DNA from: CBDFHV01 sp965247705
GTDB taxonomy: Bacteria; Pseudomonadota; Alphaproteobacteria; Rhodospirillales; CAMCUA01
DNA: 64,000 nucleotides
Direction: 5' to 3'
NCBI GenBank assembly: GCA_965247705.1
Contig: CBDFHV010000085.1
Span: 62,001-126,000 of the forward strand
Position numbers and translations under genes: made by a program. Below are positions 52,278-60,750 of this stretch, in pieces; positions within the stretch are counted from its first letter, which is position 1; every line of letters begins with the position of its first letter. The notes below the pieces were generated by a model that saw only the letters and a list, made by a program, of their open reading frames with translations, was not told the DNA's origin and searched no databases.

Positions 52278-54215
52278 CTAACCGTTCATGCGGTTGTCGA
52301 CCAGATCATCGACCACCGCCGGTTCGGCCAGGGTCGAAGTGTCGCCCAGGTTGTCGTGTTCGTTGGCGGCGATCTTGCGCAGGATGCGGCGCATGATCTT
52401 GCCGGACCGTGTCTTGGGCAGGCCGGGGGCGAACTGGATCAGGTCCGGCTGGGCGATGGGTCCGATCTCCTTGCGCACCCACTGAACCAGGTCCTTGCGC
52501 AGGTCCTCGCCGGGCTCCTCGCCGATGTTCAGGGTGACATAGGCGTAAATGCCCTGGCCCTTGATGTCGTGGGGATAGCCGACGACGGCGGCCTCGGCGA
52601 CCTTGGGGTGGGCGACCAGCGCGCTTTCCACTTCCGCCGTGCCCATGCGGTGGCCGGAGACGTTGATCACGTCGTCGACGCGGCCGGTGATCCAGTAGTA
52701 GCCGTCCTCGTCCCGCCGGCAGCCGTCGCCGGTAAAGTACATGCCCGGGTAGGCGGAGAAGTAGATCTGCACGAACCGCTCGTGATCGCCATAGACGGAG
52801 CGCATCTGTCCCGGCCACGAATCCACGATGCAGAGGTTGCCCTCGCAGGCGCCCTCCAGGACGTTGCCATCACCGTCGACGATCGCCGGCTCGATGCCGA
52901 AAAAGGGCCGGGTGGCGGAGCCGGGTTTGAGCATGGTCGCCCCCGGCAAGGGCGTGATCAGGATGCCGCCGGTCTCCGTCTGCCACCAGGTATCGACGAT
53001 CGGGCAGCGCTTGTCGCCGACCACCTCGTGGTACCACATCCAGGCCTCGGGATTGATCGGCTCGCCGACGGTGCCGAGGATGCGGATGGAGGCCCGCGAG
53101 GTCTTCTCCACCGGCCCGTCCCCTTCGCGCATCAGTGCCCGGATGGCGGTCGGCGCGGTGTAGAAGATGTTGACCCGGTGCTTGTCGCAGACCTGCCAGA
53201 AACGGGACGCGTCCGGGTAGTTGGGCACGCCCTCGAACATCAGGGTGATGGCGCCGTTGGCCAGCGGCCCATAGACGATATAGCTGTGGCCCGTCACCCA
53301 GCCGACGTCGGCGGTGCACCAGTAGACCTCGCCCGGCTTGTAGTCGAAAACGTATTCGTGGGTCATCGAGGTGTAGACCATGTAGCCGCCGGTGGTGTGC
53401 AGCACCCCCTTGGGCTGTCCGGTGGAGCCCGAGGTGTAGAGGATGAACAGGGGATCCTCGGCGTTCATGGGCTCGGGCTCGCACACCGCGGCGGCCCTGC
53501 CGGTGACCTCGTGGTACCAGTGGTCGCGACCCTCTTGCCAAGCGACGTCGCCACCGGTGCGTCGCACCACGACCACGTGCTCGATGGTCGGGCATTTGGC
53601 GCAAGCCTGATCGGTGTTGGCCTTCAGGGGGACCTTGCGGCCGCCCCGGAGGCCTTCATCGGCGGTGATGACGCAGACCGACTTGCCGTCCTGGATGCGA
53701 CCGGCCAGGGAGTCCGGAGAGAAGCCGCCGAAGACCACCGAGTGCATGGCGCCGATGCGCGCGCAGGCCAGCATGGCCACGGCGGCCTCGGGGATCATCG
53801 GCATGTAGATGGTGACCACGTCCCCCTTGCCGATGCCCAGGTCCTTCAGCCCGTTGGCCAGCCGGCAGGTCTCCGCATGTAGTTCCTTGTAGGTGACGGC
53901 CTTGCTGTCGGCCGGGTCGTCCCCTTCCCAAATGATCGCCGTCTGATCGCCACGGGTGGCCAGATGGCGGTCCAGGCAGTTGGCCGAAGCGTTGAGCGTG
54001 CCGTCATGGAACCACTTGATATGGACCGGGGGATCGTAGGACGAGTCCTTGATTTTGCTCGGCGCCGTGATCCAGTCGATACGTTTGGCCTGCGCGGCCC
54101 AGAACCCCTCGGGGTCCTCGATCGAGCGCTTGTACATGGCCAGGTATGTATCGTTGTCGCAAAGGGCGGCCTTGGCGATTGCTTCGGGTACCGGGAAGGT
54201 GTGGTGTTCGGACAT
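52278..54215 (-). CDS. acs: Acetate--CoA ligase
   Basis: 645 residues from ATG 54215 (MSEHHTFPVPEAIAKAALCD), the standard length of Acs. The acyl-adenylate motif is FILYTSGSTGQPKGVLHTTG, with YWCTADVGWVTGHSYIVYGP and TWWQTETGGILITPLPGA for AMP and acetate binding. The hinge is GYYWITGRVDDVINVSGHRM and the regulatory acetylatable lysine lies in LPKTRSGKIMRRILRKIA. It activates acetate to acetyl-CoA in the cytosol. A longer upstream frame exists but starts outside the family's N-terminus. Confidence 0.97.
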   Translation of the reverse strand: MSEHHTFPVPEAIAKAALCDNDTYLAMYKRSIEDPEGFWAAQAKRIDWITAPSKIKDSSYDPPVHIKWFHDGTLNASANCLDRHLATRGDQTAIIWEGDDPADSKAVTYKELHAETCRLANGLKDLGIGKGDVVTIYMPMIPEAAVAMLACARIGAMHSVVFGGFSPDSLAGRIQDGKSVCVITADEGLRGGRKVPLKANTDQACAKCPTIEHVVVVRRTGGDVAWQEGRDHWYHEVTGRAAAVCEPEPMNAEDPLFILYTSGSTGQPKGVLHTTGGYMVYTSMTHEYVFDYKPGEVYWCTADVGWVTGHSYIVYGPLANGAITLMFEGVPNYPDASRFWQVCDKHRVNIFYTAPTAIRALMREGDGPVEKTSRASIRILGTVGEPINPEAWMWYHEVVGDKRCPIVDTWWQTETGGILITPLPGATMLKPGSATRPFFGIEPAIVDGDGNVLEGACEGNLCIVDSWPGQMRSVYGDHERFVQIYFSAYPGMYFTGDGCRRDEDGYYWITGRVDDVINVSGHRMGTAEVESALVAHPKVAEAAVVGYPHDIKGQGIYAYVTLNIGEEPGEDLRKDLVQWVRKEIGPIAQPDLIQFAPGLPKTRSGKIMRRILRKIAANEHDNLGDTSTLAEPAVVDDLVDNRMNG

Positions 54216-54337
54216 GGTCGCCGTCCTCTCCGATCCAGGAATTGGTCGCGGGAAGAAGTCCCCGAGGGAAGGCGCAGCAGGCGCCACGGGGCCGGAATTA
54301 TCTCACAACGTTGGCCCCTTACAAGGGCGAGGCCGGA

Positions 54338-54688
54338 TTAGGCCGGGCCGCCGACAGCGGTGATGTAGACCGCGCCGTCCTCGGTCATCGTCTCCACCGG
54401 GTCCAGTTTGTCGCCGAAACAGGGGCCGACGATGCATTCCCCGTCCTCGATGCGGAACAGGGCCATGTGATTGACGCACAATATATGGGTTCGCTCCACA
54501 TTCAGGAACTGGCCCGGCGTGAAATCCAGCGGCGCCCCGATATGGGGGCAACTGTTGACGTAGACGAACAGCTTATCGCCCCGGCGCACGGCCAACAGGT
54601 CCCGGGGCATGTCGTTCCAGGTCACGATAAAACCAGCCGACTGCCCGTCTTCCACGTCATCGAGGCGGCACAGGGGCACCCGGGTCAT
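54338..54688 (-). CDS. Rieske (2Fe-2S) domain protein
   Basis: 116 residues, a single Rieske domain. The first cluster motif is NSCPHIGAPLDF (Cys-x-His) and the second ILCVNHMALFRIEDG (Cys-x2-His), which ligate one 2Fe-2S cluster. There is no membrane anchor, so it is a soluble ferredoxin-like electron carrier of the NirD/biphenyl-dioxygenase type. No oxygenase partner is adjacent. It follows the EVE gene by 37 bases and precedes acs. Confidence 0.92.
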   Translation of the reverse strand: MTRVPLCRLDDVEDGQSAGFIVTWNDMPRDLLAVRRGDKLFVYVNSCPHIGAPLDFTPGQFLNVERTHILCVNHMALFRIEDGECIVGPCFGDKLDPVETMTEDGAVYITAVGGPA

Positions 54689-54725
54689 GGTGTCCGACCG
54701 GAACCGCGTGGCGGCCGTCCTCCGT

Positions 54726-55139
54726 TCACGGCTTCACGCCACCCATGCCGCAGATGATGTTCCAGGCTTCGCTATCCACCGGCATCACCGACAGCCGCGA
54801 CTGGCGAACCAGCGCCAGGTCGTCGAGGCGGCCGTCTTCCTTGATCTGCTGAAGGGTCACCGGGGTCTTGAACGGTTTTCCCGCCTTGAAGTCCACCATC
54901 CCGAATCGGGCCTTCTTGTCCGACGGATCGGGATAGTGTTCGCGCACCACCGTGACGATGCCCACCACCTGCTTTTCGTTGACCGAATGATAGAAGAAAA
55001 CTTTGTCGCCCTTCTTCATCGCTTTGAGGTTGTTGTCGGCCTGATAGTTGCGGATGCCATCCCATTCGGCGGTCCCCGCCTTCACGTGATCGTCCCAGGA
55101 CCAGGCGCCCGGTTCGGATTTGACCAGCCAGTAAGCCAT
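54726..55139 (-). CDS. EVE domain-containing protein
   Basis: 137 residues, a single EVE (PUA-like) domain. Typical blocks are MAYWLVKSEPGAWSWDD, WDGIRNYQADNNLKAMKKGD, VFFYHSVNEKQVVGIVTVV and DLALVRQSRLSVMPV. EVE proteins are thought to bind modified nucleic-acid bases; stand-alone versions like this (thymocyte nuclear protein 1-like) are common in alphaproteobacteria. Part of a minus-strand run with the antiporter upstream and the Rieske gene downstream. Confidence 0.94.
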   Translation of the reverse strand: MAYWLVKSEPGAWSWDDHVKAGTAEWDGIRNYQADNNLKAMKKGDKVFFYHSVNEKQVVGIVTVVREHYPDPSDKKARFGMVDFKAGKPFKTPVTLQQIKEDGRLDDLALVRQSRLSVMPVDSEAWNIICGMGGVKP

Positions 55140-55202
55140 CGGCGTGCTTCTCCCCTGCTGTGCCGGCCATAGATAGCCGACCCAATCGGTACGACGCCAG
55201 TA

Positions 55203-56996
55203 TCACCTTGTCTCGTCGGATGCCTGATCGGCCGCGTCCTGTTCGAAGATCTCCTCCAGCTCCTTCGACCATTGGCGGGCTTCGGCGGCCATTCGGGCGT
55301 CGTCGGTGTGGCGGCCGTGCTGATCCAGCAGGCGGGCTTCGTCGTGCTCACGGAACATTTCGACGGTGCGATCGGCCTCGCTGGCGGAGAGGCCGAGGCC
55401 GGTGAGCACCTCGCGCGCCGTGTCCAGGCCGCTCAAGAAGGTCTCCCGCCAGATGTCGCGGATGCCCAGGTCCATCAGCCGGTAGGCATGCCGGCGATTG
55501 CGCGCCCGGGCGAGGATGCGCAGGTGGGGGAAATTCTCCACCACCATCCGCGCGGTGTTCATGGAGGCCTCCACGTCGTCGATGGCGAGCACGAACAGGG
55601 TCGCCTGGTCCGCCTTCGCCGCCCGCAGGAGATCGAGCCGCGAGGCGTCGCCGTAGTAGACCTTGCTGCCGTAGCGGGTGACGAAATCCACTTGTTCGGA
55701 GCTGGCCTCGAGGGCGGTAAACGGAATGCGCCGCGCCCGCAGCACCCGGCCGACGATCTGCCCGAAGCGGCCGAAGCCGGCGATGATGACCCGGTTCTCC
55801 TCTTGCACGGCCACATCGAAGGGGCGGTCCGCCCCGTCGCCCGGCGTTCGCGGCGACAAGCGTTCGGCAAGGAAGAACAGCAGCGGCGTCACGGCCATGG
55901 ACAGCGCCACCACCAGGATCAGCAGATCGGCCAGAGCCGGCGCCACCACCCCGGCGCCGACGGCGATGGTGAAGATGACGAAGGCGAACTCGCCCCCCTG
56001 GGCAAGGGAGACGGCGAGGATGAGGGACGGCCGGACACCATGGCCGCTGAACGCGCCCAAGGCATACAGCACGGCGCATTTCAGCGCCGTCAGTCCGGCC
56101 ACCAGGGCCAGCACCAGGGCCCACTCGGTGACCATCAGCTCGACGTGGACGGACATGCCCACGGCCATGAAGAAGAGGCCCAGGAGCAAGCCCTTGAAGG
56201 GCTCGATGTCCGCCTCCAGGGCGTGGCGGAACTCGGAATCCGCCAGCAGCACGCCGGCCAGGAACGCGCCCAGGGCCATGGACAAGCCGGCGCCGTGGAC
56301 AATCAGTGCCGTCCCGATGACCGTCAGCAGGGCGGAGGCGATGAACACTTCCCGGACGCCCGACCGGGCGACCAGGCGCAGCACATGGCGCAGGGCGAAG
56401 TGTCCGGCCACGATCACCGTGGCGACGATGGCGATCACCCGGAGGACGGCGAGCAGGATCTCCGTCGGTTCGGCGCTCTCGGTCTCGCCGATCGCCAGCA
56501 GGGGTACCAACGCCACCACCGGGATCACCGCCAGATCCTGGAACAGGAGGATGGAGAAGGCGGTGCGGCCATGGTGGGCCACCAGATGCCCCTTCTCCGA
56601 CAGGAGTTGTAGAGCGAAGGCCGTCGACGACAGGGCCAGGGCCAGTCCGACCACGATGGCCGTCCGCAGGTCCTGGCCCAGGCCCGCCGCCACGGCTCCA
56701 ATCGCCACCGCGGTAATCACCACCTGCAGGCCGCCGATTCCAATGATAGGACGGCGCATGGTCCACAGGCGCGCCGGATGCAGCTCCAGCCCGATGACGA
56801 ACAGCAGAAGCACCACACCCAGTTCGGAGAAATGGAGGACGCTTTCGACGTCCTCGATCAGGCCCAGGCCCGCTGGTCCAAGCACCAGGCCGGCGGCCAG
56901 GTAGCCGAGCACCGATCCCAGCCCCAGGCGCCGCGACAACGGTACCGCCACCACCGCCGCGGCCAGCAGGATGGCGGTCAGGGTGAGCAGAGACAC
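55203..56996 (-). CDS. Monovalent cation:proton antiporter-2 (CPA2, KefB/KefC-like) with TrkA-N domain
   Basis: 597 residues from GTG 56996 (VSLLTLTAILLAAAVVAVPL). The membrane part (about 1-380) has 11-12 helices with LGYLAAGLVLGPAGLGLIED and FSILLFQDLAVIPVVALVPL, the ion-path region. The soluble part begins NRVIIAGFGRFGQIVGRVLR, an NAD-binding RCK/TrkA-N domain, and continues with VYYGDASRLDLLRAAKADQA. It exchanges K+ or Na+ for H+ at the inner membrane. The N-terminal 23 residues of the longer frame are not family-like. Confidence 0.93.
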   Translation of the reverse strand: MSLLTLTAILLAAAVVAVPLSRRLGLGSVLGYLAAGLVLGPAGLGLIEDVESVLHFSELGVVLLLFVIGLELHPARLWTMRRPIIGIGGLQVVITAVAIGAVAAGLGQDLRTAIVVGLALALSSTAFALQLLSEKGHLVAHHGRTAFSILLFQDLAVIPVVALVPLLAIGETESAEPTEILLAVLRVIAIVATVIVAGHFALRHVLRLVARSGVREVFIASALLTVIGTALIVHGAGLSMALGAFLAGVLLADSEFRHALEADIEPFKGLLLGLFFMAVGMSVHVELMVTEWALVLALVAGLTALKCAVLYALGAFSGHGVRPSLILAVSLAQGGEFAFVIFTIAVGAGVVAPALADLLILVVALSMAVTPLLFFLAERLSPRTPGDGADRPFDVAVQEENRVIIAGFGRFGQIVGRVLRARRIPFTALEASSEQVDFVTRYGSKVYYGDASRLDLLRAAKADQATLFVLAIDDVEASMNTARMVVENFPHLRILARARNRRHAYRLMDLGIRDIWRETFLSGLDTAREVLTGLGLSASEADRTVEMFREHDEARLLDQHGRHTDDARMAAEARQWSKELEEIFEQDAADQASDETR

Positions 56997-57136
56997 GGGG
57001 GTGCCTTGGCGCTGGTGGGACAGGCCGCCCGTCGCGAACAGGCGGCATCTGGCGCGGATCGCCAACTCATGGGCGCCTCTCCCTCAGTGACCCTTGGTAT
57101 AAAGACGCGCGGGGCCATTTCCAGGGCCGGAGATCA

Positions 57137-58138
57137 CTACCCACCAGGCGGGGATTCCGGCCGGAACGGGCGGGCCAGCAGGCCGGAGATCTCGGCCTCC
57201 AGGTCGGCGCCCCGGTTGAGCACCCCGTCGACCGCGGCGCAGATCGGCATGTCGACGTGCATGCGGTCGGCCAAGGCAGTCACCGAGGCGGCGGTAAACA
57301 CCCCCTCCGCCACCGAGCGGCGGGCACCCAGCACGTCCGCCAGGCGCTTCCCTTCACCCAGCGCCACGCCGAGGGAGAAGTTGCGCGACTGCATGGCGTT
57401 GCAGGTGAGCGTCAGGTCACCGAGCCCGGACAGGCCCATCAGGGTCTCCATGCGGCCGCCCTTGGCCATCCCGAGGCGCACCATCTCGGCCAGTCCGCGG
57501 GTGATCAGGGCGGCGCGCGCGTTGTCTCCCAGGTCGCGGCCAGCGACGATGCCGCAGGCGATGGCGAGCACGTTCTTGACCGCGCCGCCGATCTGGGCGC
57601 CCACTGGGTCCGGCGAGGTGTAGATGCGGAACCGGGGATTGCCCAACGCCGCCGCCAGGGCCAGGGCGCGGGGCTGGTCGGCCGTCGCCAGGGTGACGGC
57701 CGTCGGCAGGTCCCGGGCCACTTCGACGGCGAAGGTGGGCCCGGAGAGGACGGCCGCCGGAGCCGCCGGCAGGGCCTCGGCCACCACCTCGCCCATCAGG
57801 GCGCCGGTGCCCGCCTCGATGCCCTTGGCGCAGATCACCGCCGGGACGCCGGCCGGCCACAGGGGCGCCAGGCGCTCGCAGGTGGCGCGCAGGTACTGGG
57901 CCGGGACCGCCAGCAGCACCGCATCGGCGGCGACCGCCGCCGCCAGCTCGCCCGTCGCCTCGATCGCCGGATCGACGGTTACGCCGGGCAGGAACGGGGT
58001 GTTCTCCCGCCGCTCGCGGACAGCCGTCACCACCTCCGGTTCGCGGGCCCACAGGACCGCTTGCCGGCCGGCGCGGCGGGCGGCGACGGCCAGGGCGGTT
58101 CCCCAGGCGCCGGCGCCGACGATGCCAATCCGCTGCAT
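57137..58138 (-). CDS. gpsA: NAD(P)H-dependent glycerol-3-phosphate dehydrogenase
   Basis: 333 residues. The NAD(P) motif is IGIVGAGAWGTALAVAARRA, the catalytic lysine region IGGAVKNVLAIACGIVAGRD, and the second domain has LMGLSGLGDLTLTCNAMQSR. It makes sn-glycerol-3-phosphate from dihydroxyacetone phosphate for phospholipid synthesis. In many alphaproteobacteria gpsA directly follows tsaD. Here 2.6 kb with PEP-CTERM genes and an insertion sequence separates them, so it now needs its own promoter. Confidence 0.97.
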   Translation of the reverse strand: MQRIGIVGAGAWGTALAVAARRAGRQAVLWAREPEVVTAVRERRENTPFLPGVTVDPAIEATGELAAAVAADAVLLAVPAQYLRATCERLAPLWPAGVPAVICAKGIEAGTGALMGEVVAEALPAAPAAVLSGPTFAVEVARDLPTAVTLATADQPRALALAAALGNPRFRIYTSPDPVGAQIGGAVKNVLAIACGIVAGRDLGDNARAALITRGLAEMVRLGMAKGGRMETLMGLSGLGDLTLTCNAMQSRNFSLGVALGEGKRLADVLGARRSVAEGVFTAASVTALADRMHVDMPICAAVDGVLNRGADLEAEISGLLARPFRPESPPGG

Positions 58139-58232
58139 GGGGCCTTATGACGCGGTGGCACCGCCCATTGCAAAGAAAAATGGCTGGCATTAACTACCAG
58201 CCCTAAGTGCGCTTAGGATGATCAAAATTTGG

Positions 58233-58394
58233 TTATGTCGGCTTGGGTCTACACGTCGCGAAGCCAAGCCCGACAAGATCGAGGCCGAGAATAGTCATGG
58301 CGCCGGGTTCCGGGACACGGATCGACGCGCCGTGAAAGCCGAATGCGTAGCTCGCACCCGCCCCTCCGAAGGCCACGATCAGGCTGTGGCCCGT
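58233..58394 (-). pseudogene. C-terminal remnant of a PEP-CTERM protein
   Basis: A short frame on the minus strand reads LIVAFGGAGASYAFGFHGAS, then IRVPEPGAMTILGLDLVGLG, FATCRPKPT and a stop. VPEP followed by a hydrophobic run is the PEP-CTERM sorting signal, although an Asp interrupts the helix and the usual basic cluster is weak. No start codon or signal peptide precedes it in frame, since a TGA lies just upstream at 58395-58397. It is probably the tail of a lost protein. Confidence 0.55.
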
Positions 58395-58402
58395 TCAAAC
58401 GC

Positions 58403-58576
58403 TCATTTTTTGCGCCCAAACTTCGCCAAGGCGATGGCTCCAACCGCCCCCAATGCAAACAGGGACAACATGCTCGGTTCGGGCACGTCGTCGACGAATG
58501 CCAGGGCCGGGCTTGCGATCATGGTCATGACCCCGGACGCCAAGAGCAAGCCGCCAACGCTTTTGATCTGTTTCAT
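58403..58576 (-). CDS. Minimal PEP-CTERM sorting-domain protein
   Basis: 57 residues from ATG 58576, with GGAGAA 8 bases upstream. The N-terminus is a signal peptide (MKQIKSVGGLLLASGVMTMI to SPALA). After only a few residues (FVDD) comes the PEP-CTERM signal: VPEP at 31-34, the helix SMLSLFALGAVGAIALA and the basic end KFGRKK. This is the complete exosortase substrate signal with almost no mature domain. In this system an exosortase (EpsH) cuts the signal and the protein joins the exopolysaccharide matrix. No exosortase gene is in the window. Confidence 0.8.
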   Translation of the reverse strand: MKQIKSVGGLLLASGVMTMIASPALAFVDDVPEPSMLSLFALGAVGAIALAKFGRKK

Positions 58577-58839
58577 GGTTTAAGTTCTCCAATCCTGTCA
58601 ATTCAGGTGTTGTCCTTAGCAAAGCGCCGAACAACGTTTGGCCGTCACGTTCGTCTGCCTCCGGCGTTCGAGCCGTGGCGTCGTTGAAACCGGATTAGGC
58701 TACGCGGTGTCTGGCACGGTCTGCCGGGCACCGGTGTAACGTCATCCGTCGCTTGATGGGGACATTCCCTCCCTCTACCAGGGGAAATCCCGCGTTCTTG
58801 GTACTATGTCGACGTCGGCTCGTTGGCCGATGCGTCTAG

Positions 58840-60438
58840 CCCCAATTATTCATGACGGCCATCGGATTTCAGCGGGACGAGCGGTAGCGACCGGGTTGAC
58901 GGCGATTTTTGAGACGGATTGTCGGAGAGGTTGGAGGTTGTTGTTCGGGGCTCGTCCGGCGGCACCTGCCGCTTGGTTCAGGGCCCTTGGGCGGTGATGC
59001 GCCCGGCGATGGCGATCATGGCCGGCTGATAGGGATAGGCCGAAGGCAGGGCGATCCTGAGGCGCGACTTGAGCTCCTCGACGCGGACGGCGATTTTGAG
59101 AAACGCCCGGCGCAGGGTTTCGAAGGTGGCCGTTCGCCACAGCGATTTCCGAGGCGCCGCTTGGCGAAGCTGATGCAGCAGCCAGTAGGCGCCGGTATGC
59201 AGGAAGAGGCGGAACTGGTTGGCCTCCCAACGGTGGCACGACGTGCGGTCGGACTTGGTGTAGAGCTTGTGGTCCTTGATCATGTTTTCCATCCGCCCGC
59301 GGGCGCAGTAGACCTTCTCGTAGAGCGCCTTGGCGCGGCCGCTCAGGTTGGTGACGACGAAGCGGACGTCACAGCCCTTGGCGGTAGCTTCCACGCGGGC
59401 GATGACCGAGCGTTGCCGTGACCAGCTTTTGGCCTGGTAGCCGGTGTGGAAGAAGCGGCGCACCTTATCCTTTCCCTGCCCCGCCCGGCGCACGGCGGCG
59501 TCCTCGCACCACGGCTGGCCGATCCTGTTCAGCCGGGCGTTGCCGGAAAGCCCGAAGATGTAGCCGCAGCCCTGACGTTCGAGGAATTCCATGGCCTCCG
59601 GCGTGGCGTAGTGGCCATCGCCCCGCACGGTGATCTCGACCCGTGGCCAGTTGCGGCGGATGCGGCCGATGACGTGTCTCAGGATCCGCGCCGCCTCGTC
59701 GCCGGAGGGCCGCTTGCCGGGACGCAGCAGTGACATCACCGGCTTGCCGGTGGCCGCCTCGAAGATATGGATGGGTTGGAAGCAATAGTCGTCGTAATGG
59801 GCGTTGAACAGCGCCAGCTGCTGGCCGCCGTGAACGGCATCGTCGGTGTCGTCGATATCGAGAACGATGCGCGCCGGAACGCGCTTGAAGCTGGCGCAAA
59901 ACAGATCGATCATCGACAGCCCCATGCGCCCGAGCGCGCGCCATGACGGCGCGTTCTCGAGGCGCGACAGGGTCGGTTGGCTCATCAGGTCGTCGCCGCT
60001 CTCGGACAAACGGCCACAGGCCAGCTTGAACGCCGGATCGAAACGCAGAACGTCGAGGTCGTCGCAATCCTCATACCCGCAGGCAATAGCGAACAGGCGC
60101 GCCCGGATCATGTCTACGTAAGCGTGGGTCGTGCTCGCCGGGTCGCGCACGTCGGTGACGCAGGAAGCGAGCACGTCGGCGATGCCGAGCCGCCTGTCGA
60201 TCTCGCCCAACAACAACACCCCGCCGTCCGACGACAGCCGTCCGCCGTCGAAGCGGGCGCAAAGCGGCTTGCCTCCAACGGGCGACAAACCAGGGAGATA
60301 GGGGGTAATCTCGTTCATGGTGAGCCGTGGGTTGTTCTGTTGCCATGTGATCTTGTCTTGACACCAAAATCATACGGCATTTCAACAGGTTAATCTACGC
60401 TCACCAGCATTTTCAATCAGCGCCGTGAATAATTCGGG
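58840..60438 (-). mobile_element. IS1380-family insertion sequence B, copy 2
   Basis: 1599 bases, the same length as copy 1 at 40763-42361 and in the opposite orientation. It is flanked by CTAG (58836-58839 and 60439-60442). Ends are CCCCAATTATTCATGACGG and its partner GTGAATAATTCGGG. Inserted between gpsA and tsaD. Confidence 0.93.
58978..60318 (-). CDS. IS1380 family transposase (copy B2)
   Basis: 446-residue DDE transposase, identical in protein sequence to the copy at 40883-42223. The DNA differs at two positions that I could find (the codons for Ser in LSPVGG and for Asp in DDAVHGG), both silent. Intact. Confidence 0.95.
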   Translation of the reverse strand: MNEITPYLPGLSPVGGKPLCARFDGGRLSSDGGVLLLGEIDRRLGIADVLASCVTDVRDPASTTHAYVDMIRARLFAIACGYEDCDDLDVLRFDPAFKLACGRLSESGDDLMSQPTLSRLENAPSWRALGRMGLSMIDLFCASFKRVPARIVLDIDDTDDAVHGGQQLALFNAHYDDYCFQPIHIFEAATGKPVMSLLRPGKRPSGDEAARILRHVIGRIRRNWPRVEITVRGDGHYATPEAMEFLERQGCGYIFGLSGNARLNRIGQPWCEDAAVRRAGQGKDKVRRFFHTGYQAKSWSRQRSVIARVEATAKGCDVRFVVTNLSGRAKALYEKVYCARGRMENMIKDHKLYTKSDRTSCHRWEANQFRLFLHTGAYWLLHQLRQAAPRKSLWRTATFETLRRAFLKIAVRVEELKSRLRIALPSAYPYQPAMIAIAGRITAQGP

Positions 60439-60442
60439 CTAG

Positions 60443-60750
60443 ATATGCACGAAGCGTACCAACGCATAAAATTGGCGGCATTCGGCGGTAAATATTCGTT
60501 TCGTAACCACGTGAGGCGCTCAACGCTTCAACAGTTGTAATATTTTTTGACACCAATTGAGGACATTCTCCCCCGAAAGTTCTCCAGGCAAGCAGCCACA
60601 GCGCAGAAACCATGGGTTTTCCAGGTTATCCGTCGACGACGGGGGCCTGTAACGATTCCTGACACCTGTGCCCGCCACGCAACGGCAAATTGGCGCGCCA
60701 CCGCACTTGCAAGTCCATGTCGGAACAGCGGTGGGGATGCCCGTGCGGAA
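60443..60750. other. Intergenic stretch between insertion sequence B2 and tsaD, no gene recognised
   Basis: About 310 bases with mixed composition. A minus-strand frame of 66 codons (60413-60613) has no recognisable features and runs into the IS end, so I do not call it. No terminator or RNA gene is obvious. Confidence 0.5.

Noticed and set aside
58600..58835. Sigma-54-type promoter near TGGCACGGTCTGCC
   Set aside because: The spacing between GG and GC is 8 rather than 10 bases and it points away from the PEP-CTERM gene.
60413..60613. 66-codon minus-strand frame next to insertion sequence B2
   Set aside because: It runs into the IS terminal repeat, has no recognisable motif and no convincing ribosome binding site.
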